From Guyanagaster necrorhizus (lineage: Eukaryota; Basidiomycota; Agaricomycetes; Agaricales; Physalacriaceae): a DNA stretch of 64,000 nucleotides. The DNA is taken from NCBI RefSeq assembly GCF_019112545.1, contig NW_025064944.1, positions 116,998 to 180,997 on the forward strand, read 5' to 3'. Of this stretch, positions 1 to 11,035 are shown one piece after another. The notes under the pieces are model-generated. The model saw nothing but the letters and a program-made list of their open reading frames with translations. It did no database searches and was not told the DNA's origin. Position numbers and translations under genes: made by a program. The first letter of the stretch is position 1; each line of letters starts with the position of its first letter.

Positions 1-1016
1 TCAAGGTAGCGCTGGGTCCTTTCTCCGTGGGCAGCTTGAAGAACAACTTGGTAGAGAAAATAGACGGGAACTTGAGAGCGTGGTCGCCAAGACCTATGAA
101 GATGTGAATAACGGGAAAAAGGTCTTACAGGTTGCGGTATACCTCGAGTAGGAAGCGTAGTGCCTAACAGCCTTTCGTCTTTCATGATAGTATCCTTTTC
201 TGCAATATTCCTCGGGATTATGTGTACTGTGAAGGGTTAGCAGCATTTCTCCTTCTCCTAGTCCTTCTTCGTCCTTAAATGCGAGCACTGAATCATATCA
301 GAAGGTTCAGGACCTTTGAGCGATCGCAAGATGACAACGTACCAACAGTCGGGTCTCCGAGTCAGGCCACCCACACGTTGTCTTGCTCCTCATATAAAAG
401 AGCGACAGACAAAGTTGTGCCAGAGAATGCTCGCAGGAAAATGTCCTGGTCGGCGTCAACTAGAGCCTGAGCTTGTTCATCATCCAGTGACGACGGGTCA
501 GGGCAGGGATTTTTAATAGCGTCGCCGATTTCCACGTCGAAGTGGTATGTCCCACAAAACGAAAGCTTATTTATGCAAGTTATGAGAGTTTCCCGAGACT
601 GATTTTAACATTCTGGGAGCGCTTTACGCAATTCTTTTTCTATCCTTTCCGGGAAATTGACAGCACTGTAATCTGCAATGTATTCTCCTCCATGTCCTTA
701 AAATTCCAATAATAAATTAGTTGCGTATTCAAAACGTGGCGCAACGGAGCGTACCATCGAGAACAGCGAGGAACTTCCACGTCCGGCCTTCTATGAGCCA
801 TTTTCCCACAACGAACCGGTCTCCATTCGTAGTCCCAGGAGTAGGCTGAAAGGTGACGGAGTGAACCCCAGCGGTGATACTAGAGTTACATATCGCGTGA
901 ATAGATCCCGCCAGTCTCTGAGAGAACGAGTCGACATGGCTAGTTACTGTGGGGGGTGGCGCAATAAGATACGTCAAGCTTTCTGTCAGTGAATTTTTGT
1001 GTGCATTGCTCAGCAA
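1..1016 (-). pseudogene. PP2C-type protein phosphatase relic (copy A), runs off the left edge
   Basis: This is a decayed member of the metal-dependent Ser/Thr phosphatase (PP2C/PPM) family, which removes phosphate using metal bound by conserved aspartates. On the minus strand the first exon (1016 to about 729) carries the N-terminal strand and the VFDG motif, here VLDG. The next exon supplies HGG and later WVA*LGDPTV, matching the WLAGLGDSTV of copy C. Two in-frame stops are visible: TAA after ALPEC, and TGA inside WVA*LGD. The exon at 288-94 and the sequence down to base 1 align with the middle of copy C (GLGDHALKFPS near the edge). The C-terminal third lies outside the window. It is more diverged than copies B and C, so it is an older duplicate. 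Family assignment is firm; loss of function is inferred from the stops. Confidence 0.8.
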
Positions 1017-2055
1017 TTGACATCTGCGCGTCGAAGCTGAGAGTACAAGGTTGGACCAAGTTAAAAGCTACAGCTCTGAAGCATGTGGCCGCCAACAACC
1101 TGAAGGATATAATCAGCATCATGGTTGATGGGCCAGTCTACGGCGAACACCGACCCTCCTTGATTGGCCCAAAAAACGTTATCAAGTCAGGATCTTCGGG
1201 CCGAAGGCTCAGCGCTCCAGGAGCACGCCACGACCAACGACTCCGGACTTCGTTTTAATCTTCAATTATTCTATTTTATCCATATTGACGCGATAATTTT
1301 CTACCAAGATACGAGTCTGATACATGATGGCACATGGCAAATATTCAAAAGCTTTCTTGCCGCGCCCAAAGGTAATAATGCCCATCACCTCATCTTGTCG
1401 TTTCTCATCAACCTCTTATCGTACATCCTGATTCTTAAGACATGGCTTCAGGGCACTGGCTGAAAAACACGACACCGGTATTCTTTTATAAGCACGAAGA
1501 TTGGATCGTCCCTAACTATTTGCAGGGCAATCACGGGGATTCTCGGTCCTGGTAATTTAACTTTTTTAATATCGATCAGAGCGGCCAGGTACCTCTGTAC
1601 GAACCTGTTAATTCCGATAAGAATATCTATCGACGGACAGACATGTTCTGAGTCAACTTGGACAGATGAAATACAAGGGCGATTATTTGCGAGTTGCCGG
1701 TACGAATTCGCGTCTTCTTTCCTCCGATATCCATCCGCTGAATAATTCTTTCAGATGAACTGTTTTATTGACGGGACGGTCGTCCTTTCAAGTCTTGATT
1801 GACAAGTCCGCAGATTTTGAATCCTGCACCGTGTCATTTGCTCCATCTATGAAATCCGAGAGATGAATGGCACATCCCGACAATAGAGCGCTGATGATCC
1901 ACTGAGTTCTTCATGAATGTCAAGGTCTCGACCTCACTCTCAGGAAACGATATGCGCGCTGTATGTGGGTCTATGGCGTCAGTGATAGCCTGGACGCGAA
2001 TCTCGGCGACAGCAATCAGCCTATAGCGTCCGACATCAAAGTCTATACTTCGCAC
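1017..2055. other. No gene recognised
   Basis: Only short overlapping ORFs are present, for example 1834-2055 on the minus strand and 1164-1463 on the plus strand. None has a recognisable domain. No family M sequence could be aligned here, although family M copies lie beyond PP2C copies B and C in the equivalent position. Confidence 0.4.
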
Positions 2056-2540
2056 TAACCTTAATATTAGGTGGTACGACCTCGCTTACTTTCTCACATA
2101 ATTACTTACATGTCGTTGGAAACCACAAAGATGACCTGCGAGTCTATCTGGACCACCGAATCATTTGTTAAGGATATTCCTCTCTTCGTAACACTTCTGT
2201 GGCGTCACCTAACTCCACTGCCGAAAGAACGACTCAGTCTGGACTATAGTCTACTATTGAAGATCCCCGGGCATTAAAAGTCTAGGCACCGCGTAGCACC
2301 CACCGACGATCCGGCGTCCAATTGTTTCGTCTGGATTCAGAGTCGAGGTGAAGGTCTACTCGGTTATAGGGTGGAAGTGTAGATGGCTGCTAAGAAACAG
2401 GCTCGTGTCTTTCCTCTTTTGTGACTTCATTTTTCTGTGCTTCTTCCTTGACGGGAATCTCGAGCGCCGAAACAATGTACTCTCGGGGCTAGACATGCCA
2501 CCTCTGATGTCTCCGGGACCTCCCATGACTCGACTCGACG

Positions 2541-2550
2541 TATATAAAGG
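2541..2550 (+). promoter_or_regulatory. TATA box of the small-protein gene, copy 1
   Basis: TATATAAAGG stands 59 bases before the ATG at 2609 and is conserved in the duplicate cassette at 28825-28834. A TATA box conserved between two diverged duplicates supports a real promoter. Confidence 0.55.
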
Positions 2551-2608
2551 AACGCGCATTGTAAATGCTTTACAGACCAAACCTGCCAGCCATCACAACA
2601 AAAAGAAA

Positions 2609-2791
2609 ATGTGCTCATCCTCTGCATACCCATCTTCATCCTCATCCTCCTTCGTCTCCTCATCGTTACGACTTTGCGAGATGAGGCCTGATATTTGCTC
2701 TTCGACACTAGTCAACCGAGCCGAGTCTTTGCCTCAATGCTGCCACTGTGGTTGGCGAGGCGCACATGCTCCGGGATGCCCTTTCCAGTAA
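2609..2791 (+). CDS. Small serine-rich protein of unknown function, copy 1 (60 aa)
   Basis: Unrecognised. The frame starts MCSSSAYPSSSSSSF and continues through a hydroxy-rich stretch. It ends with five cysteines (QCCHCGWRGAHAPGCPF). The ATG follows a conserved TATA box, and the diverged cassette at 28877-28990 keeps the same start and the pattern SSS..SS(L)..(C/Y)E.......SS..V.RAESL. The second copy ends earlier, right after RAESL. It could be a short secreted or cytosolic peptide, or the first exon of a longer gene, because no downstream exon was resolved. The serine run at residues 9-14 comes from a TCATCC-type microsatellite. Confidence 0.4.
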   Translation: MCSSSAYPSSSSSSFVSSSLRLCEMRPDICSSTLVNRAESLPQCCHCGWRGAHAPGCPFQ

Positions 2792-2991
2792 ATGAAGTTC
2801 ATCCAATAGATTCTTCGCAATGTTATTCGTGGTGCGTTTTACCTCATCTATGCGAAGGCCTTCGTTCATCTGCCTCACATAGAAGCCGCCAATCTCACAC
2901 CGCGCCACGTCCATAGAATTCATAGATACACATATGCACCACTGTTCCTTGTTTCTTCGCTTTCTTGTTATCATGTATTAGCTAGTCCTAC

Positions 2992-5209
2992 TTTTATTCT
3001 CTACTGTACTCTAGGGTATACCAACTATAGATGGGCTAGGTAGATTTTCCTATTACACTATTTGCAGTGACTATACAATCCTGGCCAGCCACTATTCTGA
3101 TTCGACACCGACTGTCGTTGTGTTAATAAATGGTAGGCGCCATAATCCATGAATTTCCAGAATGGGGGATTCTACGGTAGAGAGTTCATCCTATTTACTT
3201 GTGTCTATTCTCGTTCTCGATCAGACCCCATTAGCATGTCATGGACTTGCATACCCGATGGTTTTGATGACGGACGATGTGACTCGAGGTGATATTGATG
3301 TCATGGATGGGCAACAATGGTAACTGCATGATGGATGTACTGTGAATAGCTGTAAGCGCGTTGTTTCTCTAGCCATTCTTAGGCCGTTTTTTTGGTTATA
3401 GACTAGTCTTCAGGTGGATATCAAGGTGTCGTCCGAGTCGGGCTCATGTTACCGGTAAAGATGCATATCCCGTTACCTCTGGTCTTATCTCAATCCCTTT
3501 ATTCAGCGAGCGCAGTAGGTGGCGGCTGGCGGAAGACGCATGTCAACTTAGTCCCTGTCTCCATACCAATTAAAAATAGGGTTCATGTCCGTCCCCTAGG
3601 CCCTATACCATCTCGGTGCCGAAATGTAGGTGCCTGTAGGTGTCTTTTGTCTTCAATATATCTTCTTTTGTGCATCCACCAGGTCAATCATAACTGCAGT
3701 GACTCGATTAGTTCCAGTTCCTTTGCAGGCTTTACTAATTGATCTCTGTGCCGGACTGTATGTTCGATTGTAACTTAGTCGGAGATTCGCAAAATGCGAG
3801 AGTCATGTCCCTTGTTGTTGCCACATTCGACGTCTGGATCTGAGTCGTTCAAGCTATTTACGTGTCGGTGTTCTTCGCAGAAAATGCCTATCCACCGGTA
3901 AATTCAGTGCAGAGCTTAGTTCCTCCCTGCCTTATCGGCTTGATGATTTCATTATACTGCTATTCCGATACTACTGAATAGGGCGTAAACCCCAGTTGGA
4001 AATCAGAATGTATCACAGATTTAGTTGTTTCGTTTCTTTCGGAGATCCACACAGGGAAGACCAACGTCGCAGATTTAGAGCGCCGTTTTATTTGTCGAAA
4101 CATAATGATTGACAGTCACTCACTCTGACTGTATGAGCTAGTCATGCCAGATGATTAATAATAGTTTAGGGATTGGGATAGCCGAAATGAAAGATGGAAT
4201 GAAAAATGACAAGCGCAAAGCGGTTACAGCGGGGATTCATGAAAAAAGAGGTGATAAAGAGAAGTCCCCGCATCTGTGGGATACTGAGAAAAATGTTTTG
4301 GGGCAGGGGCTGCCACACACCGCGCCCGAGACCGAATGTCTGCTGCCCCGGGTCAAACTCCCTATTGACGGGCCCGGCGGCATGTAAATGTCACCGTCGG
4401 AACGTAAATCGACGGAAGTGACTGGTGTCAGCTGAGCATTATTGGAAGACAGAGAACCCGAATTCTAGCACAGGTACAATGGGTCTTGGTCCTACTAGCA
4501 AGGGCTGGAAAAAGAAATCGGTAGTGAGGAGACATCTTGGGGAGATTCTAAGTGGCGTTTTCAAGCTTCTAGGTTCAATTGTTCTGAAGTTCTGGAAGCG
4601 GAAAAGTCTGTGGCAAATCCAGATTGTCGATAATCACAGCGGTTGCTAGCTCCCACAAATAAGAATGGTGGCAACAGTATCGTAGAGTAATTCTGCCGTA
4701 AAGGATGGCAGGAGCGGGGGATGATAGGTAACCCGTGACCAGGAGCATGGGGTACAGGCTGAGGATTAGCGGCCTTCCTACGGGAGTGTGGAGACAGGAG
4801 ATGTGTTCGTCTCCGTAACGGAGTCTTTGTGGCCCGTGCGTTACGCATACGTTCCAGTAGTGCTTGAGAAAATTGATGGTGTGGTACGGAACATAGGCTC
4901 TCTAAGATAGTCAGCGATGGGGTAGTATCGTGAACTCTGGGTAGCTAGCGATGCACCACATGTAGTAGGGAAATACTGGACATGGCAGAAAGAGTAGCTA
5001 TGGAATAGTTGGCGACTGGCGTCCAGCGTTGCTAGCTTGGACATTGATTGAAGTAGCTCAGTGGTAGAGGCGAAGGAAAATCCCGGCCCGAAATCATTTT
5101 GTTGGCCAGCCATATGCAAAATAACAAACTCAGAGTTGAATATTTATCCCTTGCATTTCCAATGGAGATGCATCTTTCCACCCAGGGTTCCAGCCTTAGC
5201 CATCTCTCG
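2992..5209. other. No gene recognised
   Basis: CpG content is normal and there are scattered ORFs under 100 codons on both strands, for example 4841-5119 and 4561-4848 on the minus strand. None has a domain, an intron pattern or a paralogue in the window. The CpG dinucleotide at 5208-5209 is the last before the CpG-free block. Confidence 0.4.
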
Positions 5210-7121
5210 AAGTGTATTTACTGCAGCACTGTCAACTGGTTCTCAATAATGAGTGTATTCAGAGGTTTGTGTTCAATCTTGACAGTCTTGAAATAAGGTA
5301 ATTCAGCTCCCAGATGGTGGTAAAATGGTTGATTAAGGTTTTTCTGCACCATGATATGCTACACATGAAATATCTGATGTTTTGTTTCATGCTAGACATA
5401 CCTGGAATAAACAACCCCACCATAGACTATTTCTCTCAGTGACATTATCAAAATCACAAAATACCACCTACCACTTTCTATGAAAGTCATATTTTTAGCT
5501 TCTGTTCATCCATTCTCCATCTCTGTCTTCTACAGAATCTAAGCAGTATCAGTGAGATACTTGTTTTCTTGACACCAGCTTGGCTGCTTATTGATAAGTA
5601 TCAAATCAAACCATTATGTCTCCATTCTCAAAGGCTGATGGAAATAATTTTTTTGTCAGGATTAAACCAATGTCTGACACCAATTAACAGTGTGACTTTG
5701 CAGTGCTGGATAGAGCTCCTATATCCTGGCAGTGAGCTGTTCTGTCTGCCCCATTAATGGTATACCAAATTAGAATCATATAATGTGCTGTAATGCCCAA
5801 GAGAATTCATTAGAGCCACTTCCAACTGTCACCCATGGCTGGTATCACACAAGTAGGGGAACACTGATATTCATCTATACATTATACTGACACTTATGCT
5901 GTACAGTGTTGAAATCAAGAATGATTAAGCATGATCAATTGTACTAAATATAGTATGCCAGACTTGTCATCAATCTGAAAAAGTCTGAAAACTTCAAGAT
6001 GATCAAAGTACTCAAGTTAGCTCATTGTTGACTGAGCACAGAGACTCTGGGGCAGTGTAGAAACTGACTAGAATACTATAGAAACACATCACTTGTAGTA
6101 TATAAGTAGCTAGAATTTTTCCAATATGAATGAACTTGTTACAAACTCCAACTACAGTTGTGTAATATAACTCTTCTATACTCATCTACAACTCTTATCT
6201 CAATCTCAAACCTCCATACATAGATGGCTGTGAAGAAAGATTTTTACCTCAGATTACAATAATGCCCAATCCTTCTTCTTTAGTGGCCATCAAGTGAACT
6301 TTAACACATGATCTCAATTCAGAGACTATAGTATGTTTCTTGTTATCTTCTACTGGGGGCAAAGTCACACCTACTCATAGTTTGATATCATCCCATCAGT
6401 GGCAGAGAGGGTTTGGCAATAAGACCAAAACCAATGCTTTATTACTGGAACCATATCTCAGAAAGACACTGATTTAGTATGGATATTTCTGCTCTCCTTT
6501 GCTTATATAATAAGGCCAATTTTTTCATTTGAATTCACTCAGTGTTAAAACTATTTTTAGTCTCTTTATCACTGTATTAATATTTATGTATTTTTACTTC
6601 TAAATATAGAGAAAATATTCAAAGTTTCTTTTAAGTATTTTTGCAGAAAAAATAATATAAATATCTATAACTTTTCATTATATTTTGTAAATTTTGCATA
6701 AAATAGTGTAATTTTTAAAATATTTTTTGTACTTTTCTTAGTGAAAAAACTATTTAAAAAAATTTGCATATTTTCTATGTATTTGTGGATAAAAATACAT
6801 TAATTTTATCCAGCATATCCACTTTGTAATATTGCATTTCTTCACAAGAACCTCATCTCTGTTTTTCTGCACAATACTTTCAGCATCAATGCTAATGTAA
6901 GCATATTTCTGGTGTATCCTCAGCTTCAGACTGATTAAAAAGATCTTAGGATGGTCATTATATCTTAATCTTTTGCAATTTCAGATCTGCTCAAAACATT
7001 CTCCTGTCCCATTCCTGAATCACCCTCAACAAGGGATTGAATTGCTGATAGCTCAGAGAACATTTTTAGATCTCTCTCAAAGTAAATATTTGTGAGAATT
7101 ATCTGTCCACTGCAGTTCTAG

Positions 7122-7583
7122 TGTCATGATTTTAGCCTCTAAATTATGCTCAGCCAAGGCTTGGTTTGAGGCACTGAAACAATAGCTTGGTTGAGATTTG
7201 TTGGGATTTTGCCAGAAAGTTCTAGAAAGGCAATTTAGCATCATGCCAAGAGTTCATGAGTAAGCTCAAGCTCAAGAGAAAGTTGTAATAAATTCTAGAC
7301 ATAAGCTTGGAGAGTATAAATACAAGCTCTGTAGAAGCTGTAGAATAATAAGTTCATTCTTTCTGGCCTTACCAGCCTGGAGTCTACCCTGTGCAACACC
7401 CAGGATTTCCAACAAGATTGCTAAGACTTTTTTATACAGTATTTAAGTCAGTCTATCAACCTCTATTCTCTTATTATCATCTTATACATTCTTATTCTCA
7501 TTCTTCTGCTTTACCTTCAGTTAGTGTCAGACTCTGGCTGTTGCAGTGCATTGTATTTGTGATTGTTTGATTGTCATCTGACT
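7122..7583 (+). repeat. Possible decayed LTR
   Basis: The stretch begins TGTCATGATTTTAGCCTC, has a TATA-like GTATAAATAC near 7315, and ends close to the truncated PP2C relic. Its start resembles the solo LTR at 39807 (TGTCATGATTTTTGTCTC). No clean CA terminus or target-site duplication was found, so the limits are approximate. Confidence 0.35.
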
Positions 7584-8028
7584 TTGAGACTCTCCTGAAC
7601 AAATGTTTCATTGACTTTGCTGCCAATGAGGTTCCATACAGCTACAGCAGGATCAGGTCCATCCAGTTTTTTTAGTCTCCTATCAACACTATTCATAATG
7701 GTATCAATACCCTGAGTAAAAAAAACCAAAGTTGACTTATATGATCAAAGCTTAGTGAGGTCAATGAAATAGATGTTAGGAAGTTCAGAACATATGATGG
7801 TGTCATGTTATAATGCCAAACACTATACCAGTAGTGTCATGGCTGTTGTCATCTTGAGAGCTTGGAGAAGAGTTCCATCAAGAATTCTGGCAGTAGCTTG
7901 AGAATGTAATTGCCAAAACCTACAGTGAATACACATAACAAAAATGCAACAGTTGATGCATACCTCAAGTATATGATATGGCTCCTAATAGCAGGCCATT
8001 TTCTATTATGGTCTCCATTTTCCATCAA
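7584..8028 (-). pseudogene. PP2C relic, C-terminal fragment (copy D)
   Basis: The minus strand encodes pieces matching the last third of copy C: KWPAIRSHIIYLR, an intron, GFGNYILKLLPEF, YNMTPSYVLN, then GIDTIMN and KKLDGPDPAV and GSKVNETFVQESL. Frames change several times and stops are common. The fragment joins abruptly, near 8028, to the 3' flank of copy B, so the two form a tandem with the upstream half of D lost. It lies wholly in the CpG-free block, which explains much of its damage. Confidence 0.75.
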
Positions 8029-8063
8029 TTTCACAGGATACATGATTACAAAACAAGGGAAAA

Positions 8064-9455
8064 TTAAGTTCTTGGCACTAGTTCATACTGAAGAATCATC
8101 ATATCATCTCTTTGCCCATATTCTGCAGGCCCAAGAAACTTAGCAAATGTTTCTGCTGAAGTCTCAGCTACCAAGTTCCCTAGTAGCTCTACAGCCTGAT
8201 TTTCATCTGGCCTCATCCAGCTGACTTCAATGTTATGGCTGAGTCTCTTGAGCAAAGGCTTCATTGACCTTGCTGCCAATAAGTGTCCCTATAATGACAT
8301 CAGGATCAGGTCCATCTGGCTTTTTCATCCTCTGCTTGCCTGGAGTCTCCTCATTCACAATGGCATTGACACCATGGGTATATAGAACCAAGGTTGACTT
8401 GTGCAGTCAAAGCTCAGTGAGGTTGATGAAATGGGTGCTGGATGGGTTCAGGACATATGGTGGCATCACATTGTAATATCAAATGCCATTCCAGTAGTGT
8501 TGCAGTCATTGTCATCTCAGGAGTTTGAAGAAGAGCTCTGTTGAGAACTCTGATGGGAACTTGGGACTATAGTCACTCAAACCTGTAAGCATGCATGGAA
8601 CAGTGAATACAGGGATAAGATGTGTCAGTTACTACATACCTCTTGTGTATGGTACCACATCCAACAACTGACCATTTTCCATTATGGTCTCCTTTTCCTC
8701 TGAGGGATGCATCATGGCAATAGAAAGATACTCCTTTGGAGTACATGTGCTATGAAGGGTAAGGAGGCCCTCATCATATCCTATCCCATCAGGATCTTCA
8801 CAGGATATTACTAATTGAACATCAGAACAGCCTGTCTTTGCATAAAGAATAATGACATACCAACAGTTGAATCACCTAGTCCAGCTAACCACATGTTCTC
8901 TCACTCCTCATCGATAAGAGCCAGCACCAGCATGGAGCCGGAAAATGCTCGCTGGAGAATCCCTTTGTTAGCGTCGACAAGAGCCACCACTTGCAGGTAG
9001 TTCAGAGTGAAGGAGTCTGAGCACAGATTCTTGACAGCGTCGCCTATTGCTTGGTCGAAATCCTCGATCCGTTGTCGCAAGACCTTCTTCACCTTGCTGA
9101 CGAGAGTATCCCGGGATCGATGTAGGCACTCCTTGACGACTTCGCGCAGTGCCTCCTCGATCAGCCGGGGAAGATTGGCGGCAGCATATTCGGCTGTATG
9201 CGCACCACCATGGCCTGGAACATGATTTAGTCAGATAGAGCCAAGGCCACAATCAAAAGGCTCACCATCGAAAACAGCGGGAAATTTCCACCATCTGCCA
9301 TCGATGAGCCATTCTTGCACGACAAATTGGTCTTCGTTCCTGGCACCGGGAGTTAGCTGGAATGTGACTGAGTGGACGCCGGCAGTCGTTCTGGAACTCC
9401 ATGCGTGGATAAACAGTTCTCGCCAATCATTGATTGAACGAAAAGACGTTGACAT
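8064..9455 (-). pseudogene. PP2C-type protein phosphatase relic (copy B)
   Basis: The exon plan is the same as copy C. Exon 1 starts at 9455 and carries GVHSVTFQL, the acidic NEDQFVV and VFDG. The next exon carries GHGG and the RAFSGSML segment, with later exons in CpG-free DNA. The C-terminus ends GQRDDMMILQYEL, the family's last metal-binding region. Damage: a 2-nt deletion relative to copy C near 8240 shifts the frame between FAQET and HNIEVSW, and stops occur in the fourth exon. Together with the family M relic just upstream it forms a head-to-head pair that is duplicated at 22.7-25.4 kb. Between 8521 and 8981 it is nearly identical to copy C, but it is clearly diverged on either side. 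Confidence 0.8.
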
Positions 9456-9904
9456 GACTTGTGGGTGGTCGGTAGCTGTAACGACAGAAAAGACGCTTTG
9501 TTTGGGTGCTCGAACCTTTATGTCTCTGAAGTCAGAACATAGCTTATTAGAAAGTCAAAGGCTGAAGCTCACCAGAGATTGAAGATCGAAACCCGATAAC
9601 GTGACGGAATTGGAGAACAATGCGAACTGAGTGACCAACTCGTTGAAATAAAATCGGGGCCCGTGCGGAGAAGTCCGTTCATTTGTGATTGGTTCAACCA
9701 AGTTTCTTCGAGCATAATATTACAACGAAATGGAACAGACACAACATTACACAAGAGAGAATCAAGTCCACTTCCTAGACTAGCAATGCGAGGACAGACC
9801 TTGATCGCCGAAGCACTTCTTCCAGCTGCTAGACGCTGGGTTAGAATGAACTAATTCCTCTAGCAGAGCGCTCAGTTCCGATATGAAATATTCAATGCGA
9901 GAGG

Positions 9905-10010
9905 AATTTACCTTTGCTTATCCTTCCTGGTTTAGAAAAGAAAATGAAGACTCAAAGTCATTTACAATTCCAACAACTGCAAGAGACGCTCTCTGTTACT
10001 TTCGACATCA
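9905..10010 (+). promoter_or_regulatory. Conserved block before family M copy M1
   Basis: About 100 bp ending at the ATG align with the same interval of M2 (24495-24605), M3, M4 and M5. They share a CCTGGT/GCCAG start, a purine stretch like GAAACAAA and a TTTACAATTCC-type centre. The block is probably 5' untranslated or proximal promoter sequence, because different reading frames are open in different copies. Confidence 0.45.
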
Positions 10011-11035
10011 ATGATATACTTATTTGCTCCGCTCATTGCAATTTTCGATGCAGCATTTTCGATAGCCTCACGGGGTCTTGCCATAGATTATTCTTCGGCT
10101 CGAACTTTCGACTTAACTGTTCGAAGGCTATGTCAAGGCCAAGGACATAGTTATCAGACCCATTTATCTTCTGACAATCCAACAGCGAAATAACCATGCC
10201 TCGGATAGGGGACAAGACCTATGTGCTTGTTGATCAAAATGATCAACGTGATGCGACTGATAATCATTCCTTGACGTCTTGCGTGTATTATGATTCGCCA
10301 ACGTAGCATTCAGAGAAAGGTACATGGACGTCTCATGCGAGAAGATTAAGACCATCGATACACCTTTAAACTGGAGAGACGTACTGATGTTCTGCGAGGC
10401 AAAAATCTCGATGAGTCCTCGCTCTCTCGAGAAAAAGCATGGAACTCACTGGTAAGAGAGAAAGGCATGATCGTGACCAAAAACGTTTTATGTGGAGGGG
10501 CGATTTAAAATGGTTCGTAGGACGAAGCGACTATGCACCCAGTCGACTAACAATGGTGCTGAGATCTATGCAAAATACGGCCGGAAGGCCCTAGACGACT
10601 CGCCCGCCCGCAATACGCGCGAGTGGGTGGGGTAGTCGGTTGTGGCCTATCAGAAACAGCGACCTGTATGAATGGGAGGAGTTCTTGATCAGCAGAATGG
10701 TCAATGAGACCCAGTATCGCGCACGACGCGATGAACCTTCCAACAGAGAATATTTTGGTTCAGCATAGATAGGCTCATAGGAGCTGATAATGATGCCAGG
10801 TCACTCATATCCCTTGCCTCAGCCTCACCAGGATCTTCACACAGACAATATCGGTACCTGCTTCCTTCTACGCATACCCACCATCTCCTACCATCTCTAT
10901 CATGGGTCCCAACTGGATCAGCATCCACATACCTGCATCAGACTACTCTTAGTCCACAACCATTGGCGAAGAGGGGATACTGCAATACCTTGTAAAATGC
11001 TGTGCCTCATCCCCAGAAAACAGTGCAGAGTCTAG
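10011..11035 (+). pseudogene. Family M copy M1 (decayed)
   Basis: Unrecognised family described under M4. Pieces aligning with M3 appear in order: DKTYVLV at the end of exon 1, then an exon 2-like frame FANVAFRERYMDV...CEAKI (M3: FGNVVALRDRVLA...CEGEI). These are followed by VTKNVLCGG (M3: VTEQVTAWR) and YEWEEFLISRMVNETQY..RRDEPSN (M3: NDWEDFVHSKKDDMTQH..SRDEPSN). After that the frame breaks, but the DNA stays alignable through AATGATGCCAGGTCACTCATA. The first PP-D repeat of M3 and M4 is missing. Stops and the missing splice site make it a pseudogene. It stands head-to-head with PP2C copy B. Confidence 0.6.

Larger units (their letters stand above)
2056..2990 (+). repeat. Duplicated promoter/small-gene cassette, copy 1
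   Basis: This stretch aligns along its length with 28370-29020. Shared landmarks are ACACTTCTGTGGCGTCAC, GCGTAGCACCC, ACTCTCGGGGCTAGACATG and a TATATAAAGG box. The alignment contains several indels, so it is an old duplicate. It holds the promoter and short reading frame annotated below. Confidence 0.75.
5210..8911. other. CpG-free, AT-rich block (about 3.7 kb)
   Basis: I find no CG dinucleotide between 5210 and 8910, while flanking DNA is CpG-rich. TG and CA are abundant instead. This is the footprint of deamination of methylated CpG. The block includes a very AT-rich core (about 6500-6830), an LTR-like stretch (about 7122-7583) and the 3' parts of two PP2C copies. From 5210 to 7121 no gene was recognised. 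The right edge lies inside PP2C copy B. Confidence 0.75.

Noticed and set aside
5050..5075. tRNA D-arm-like AGTAGCTCAGTGGTAGAG
   Set aside because: No T-arm or closing acceptor stem follows.
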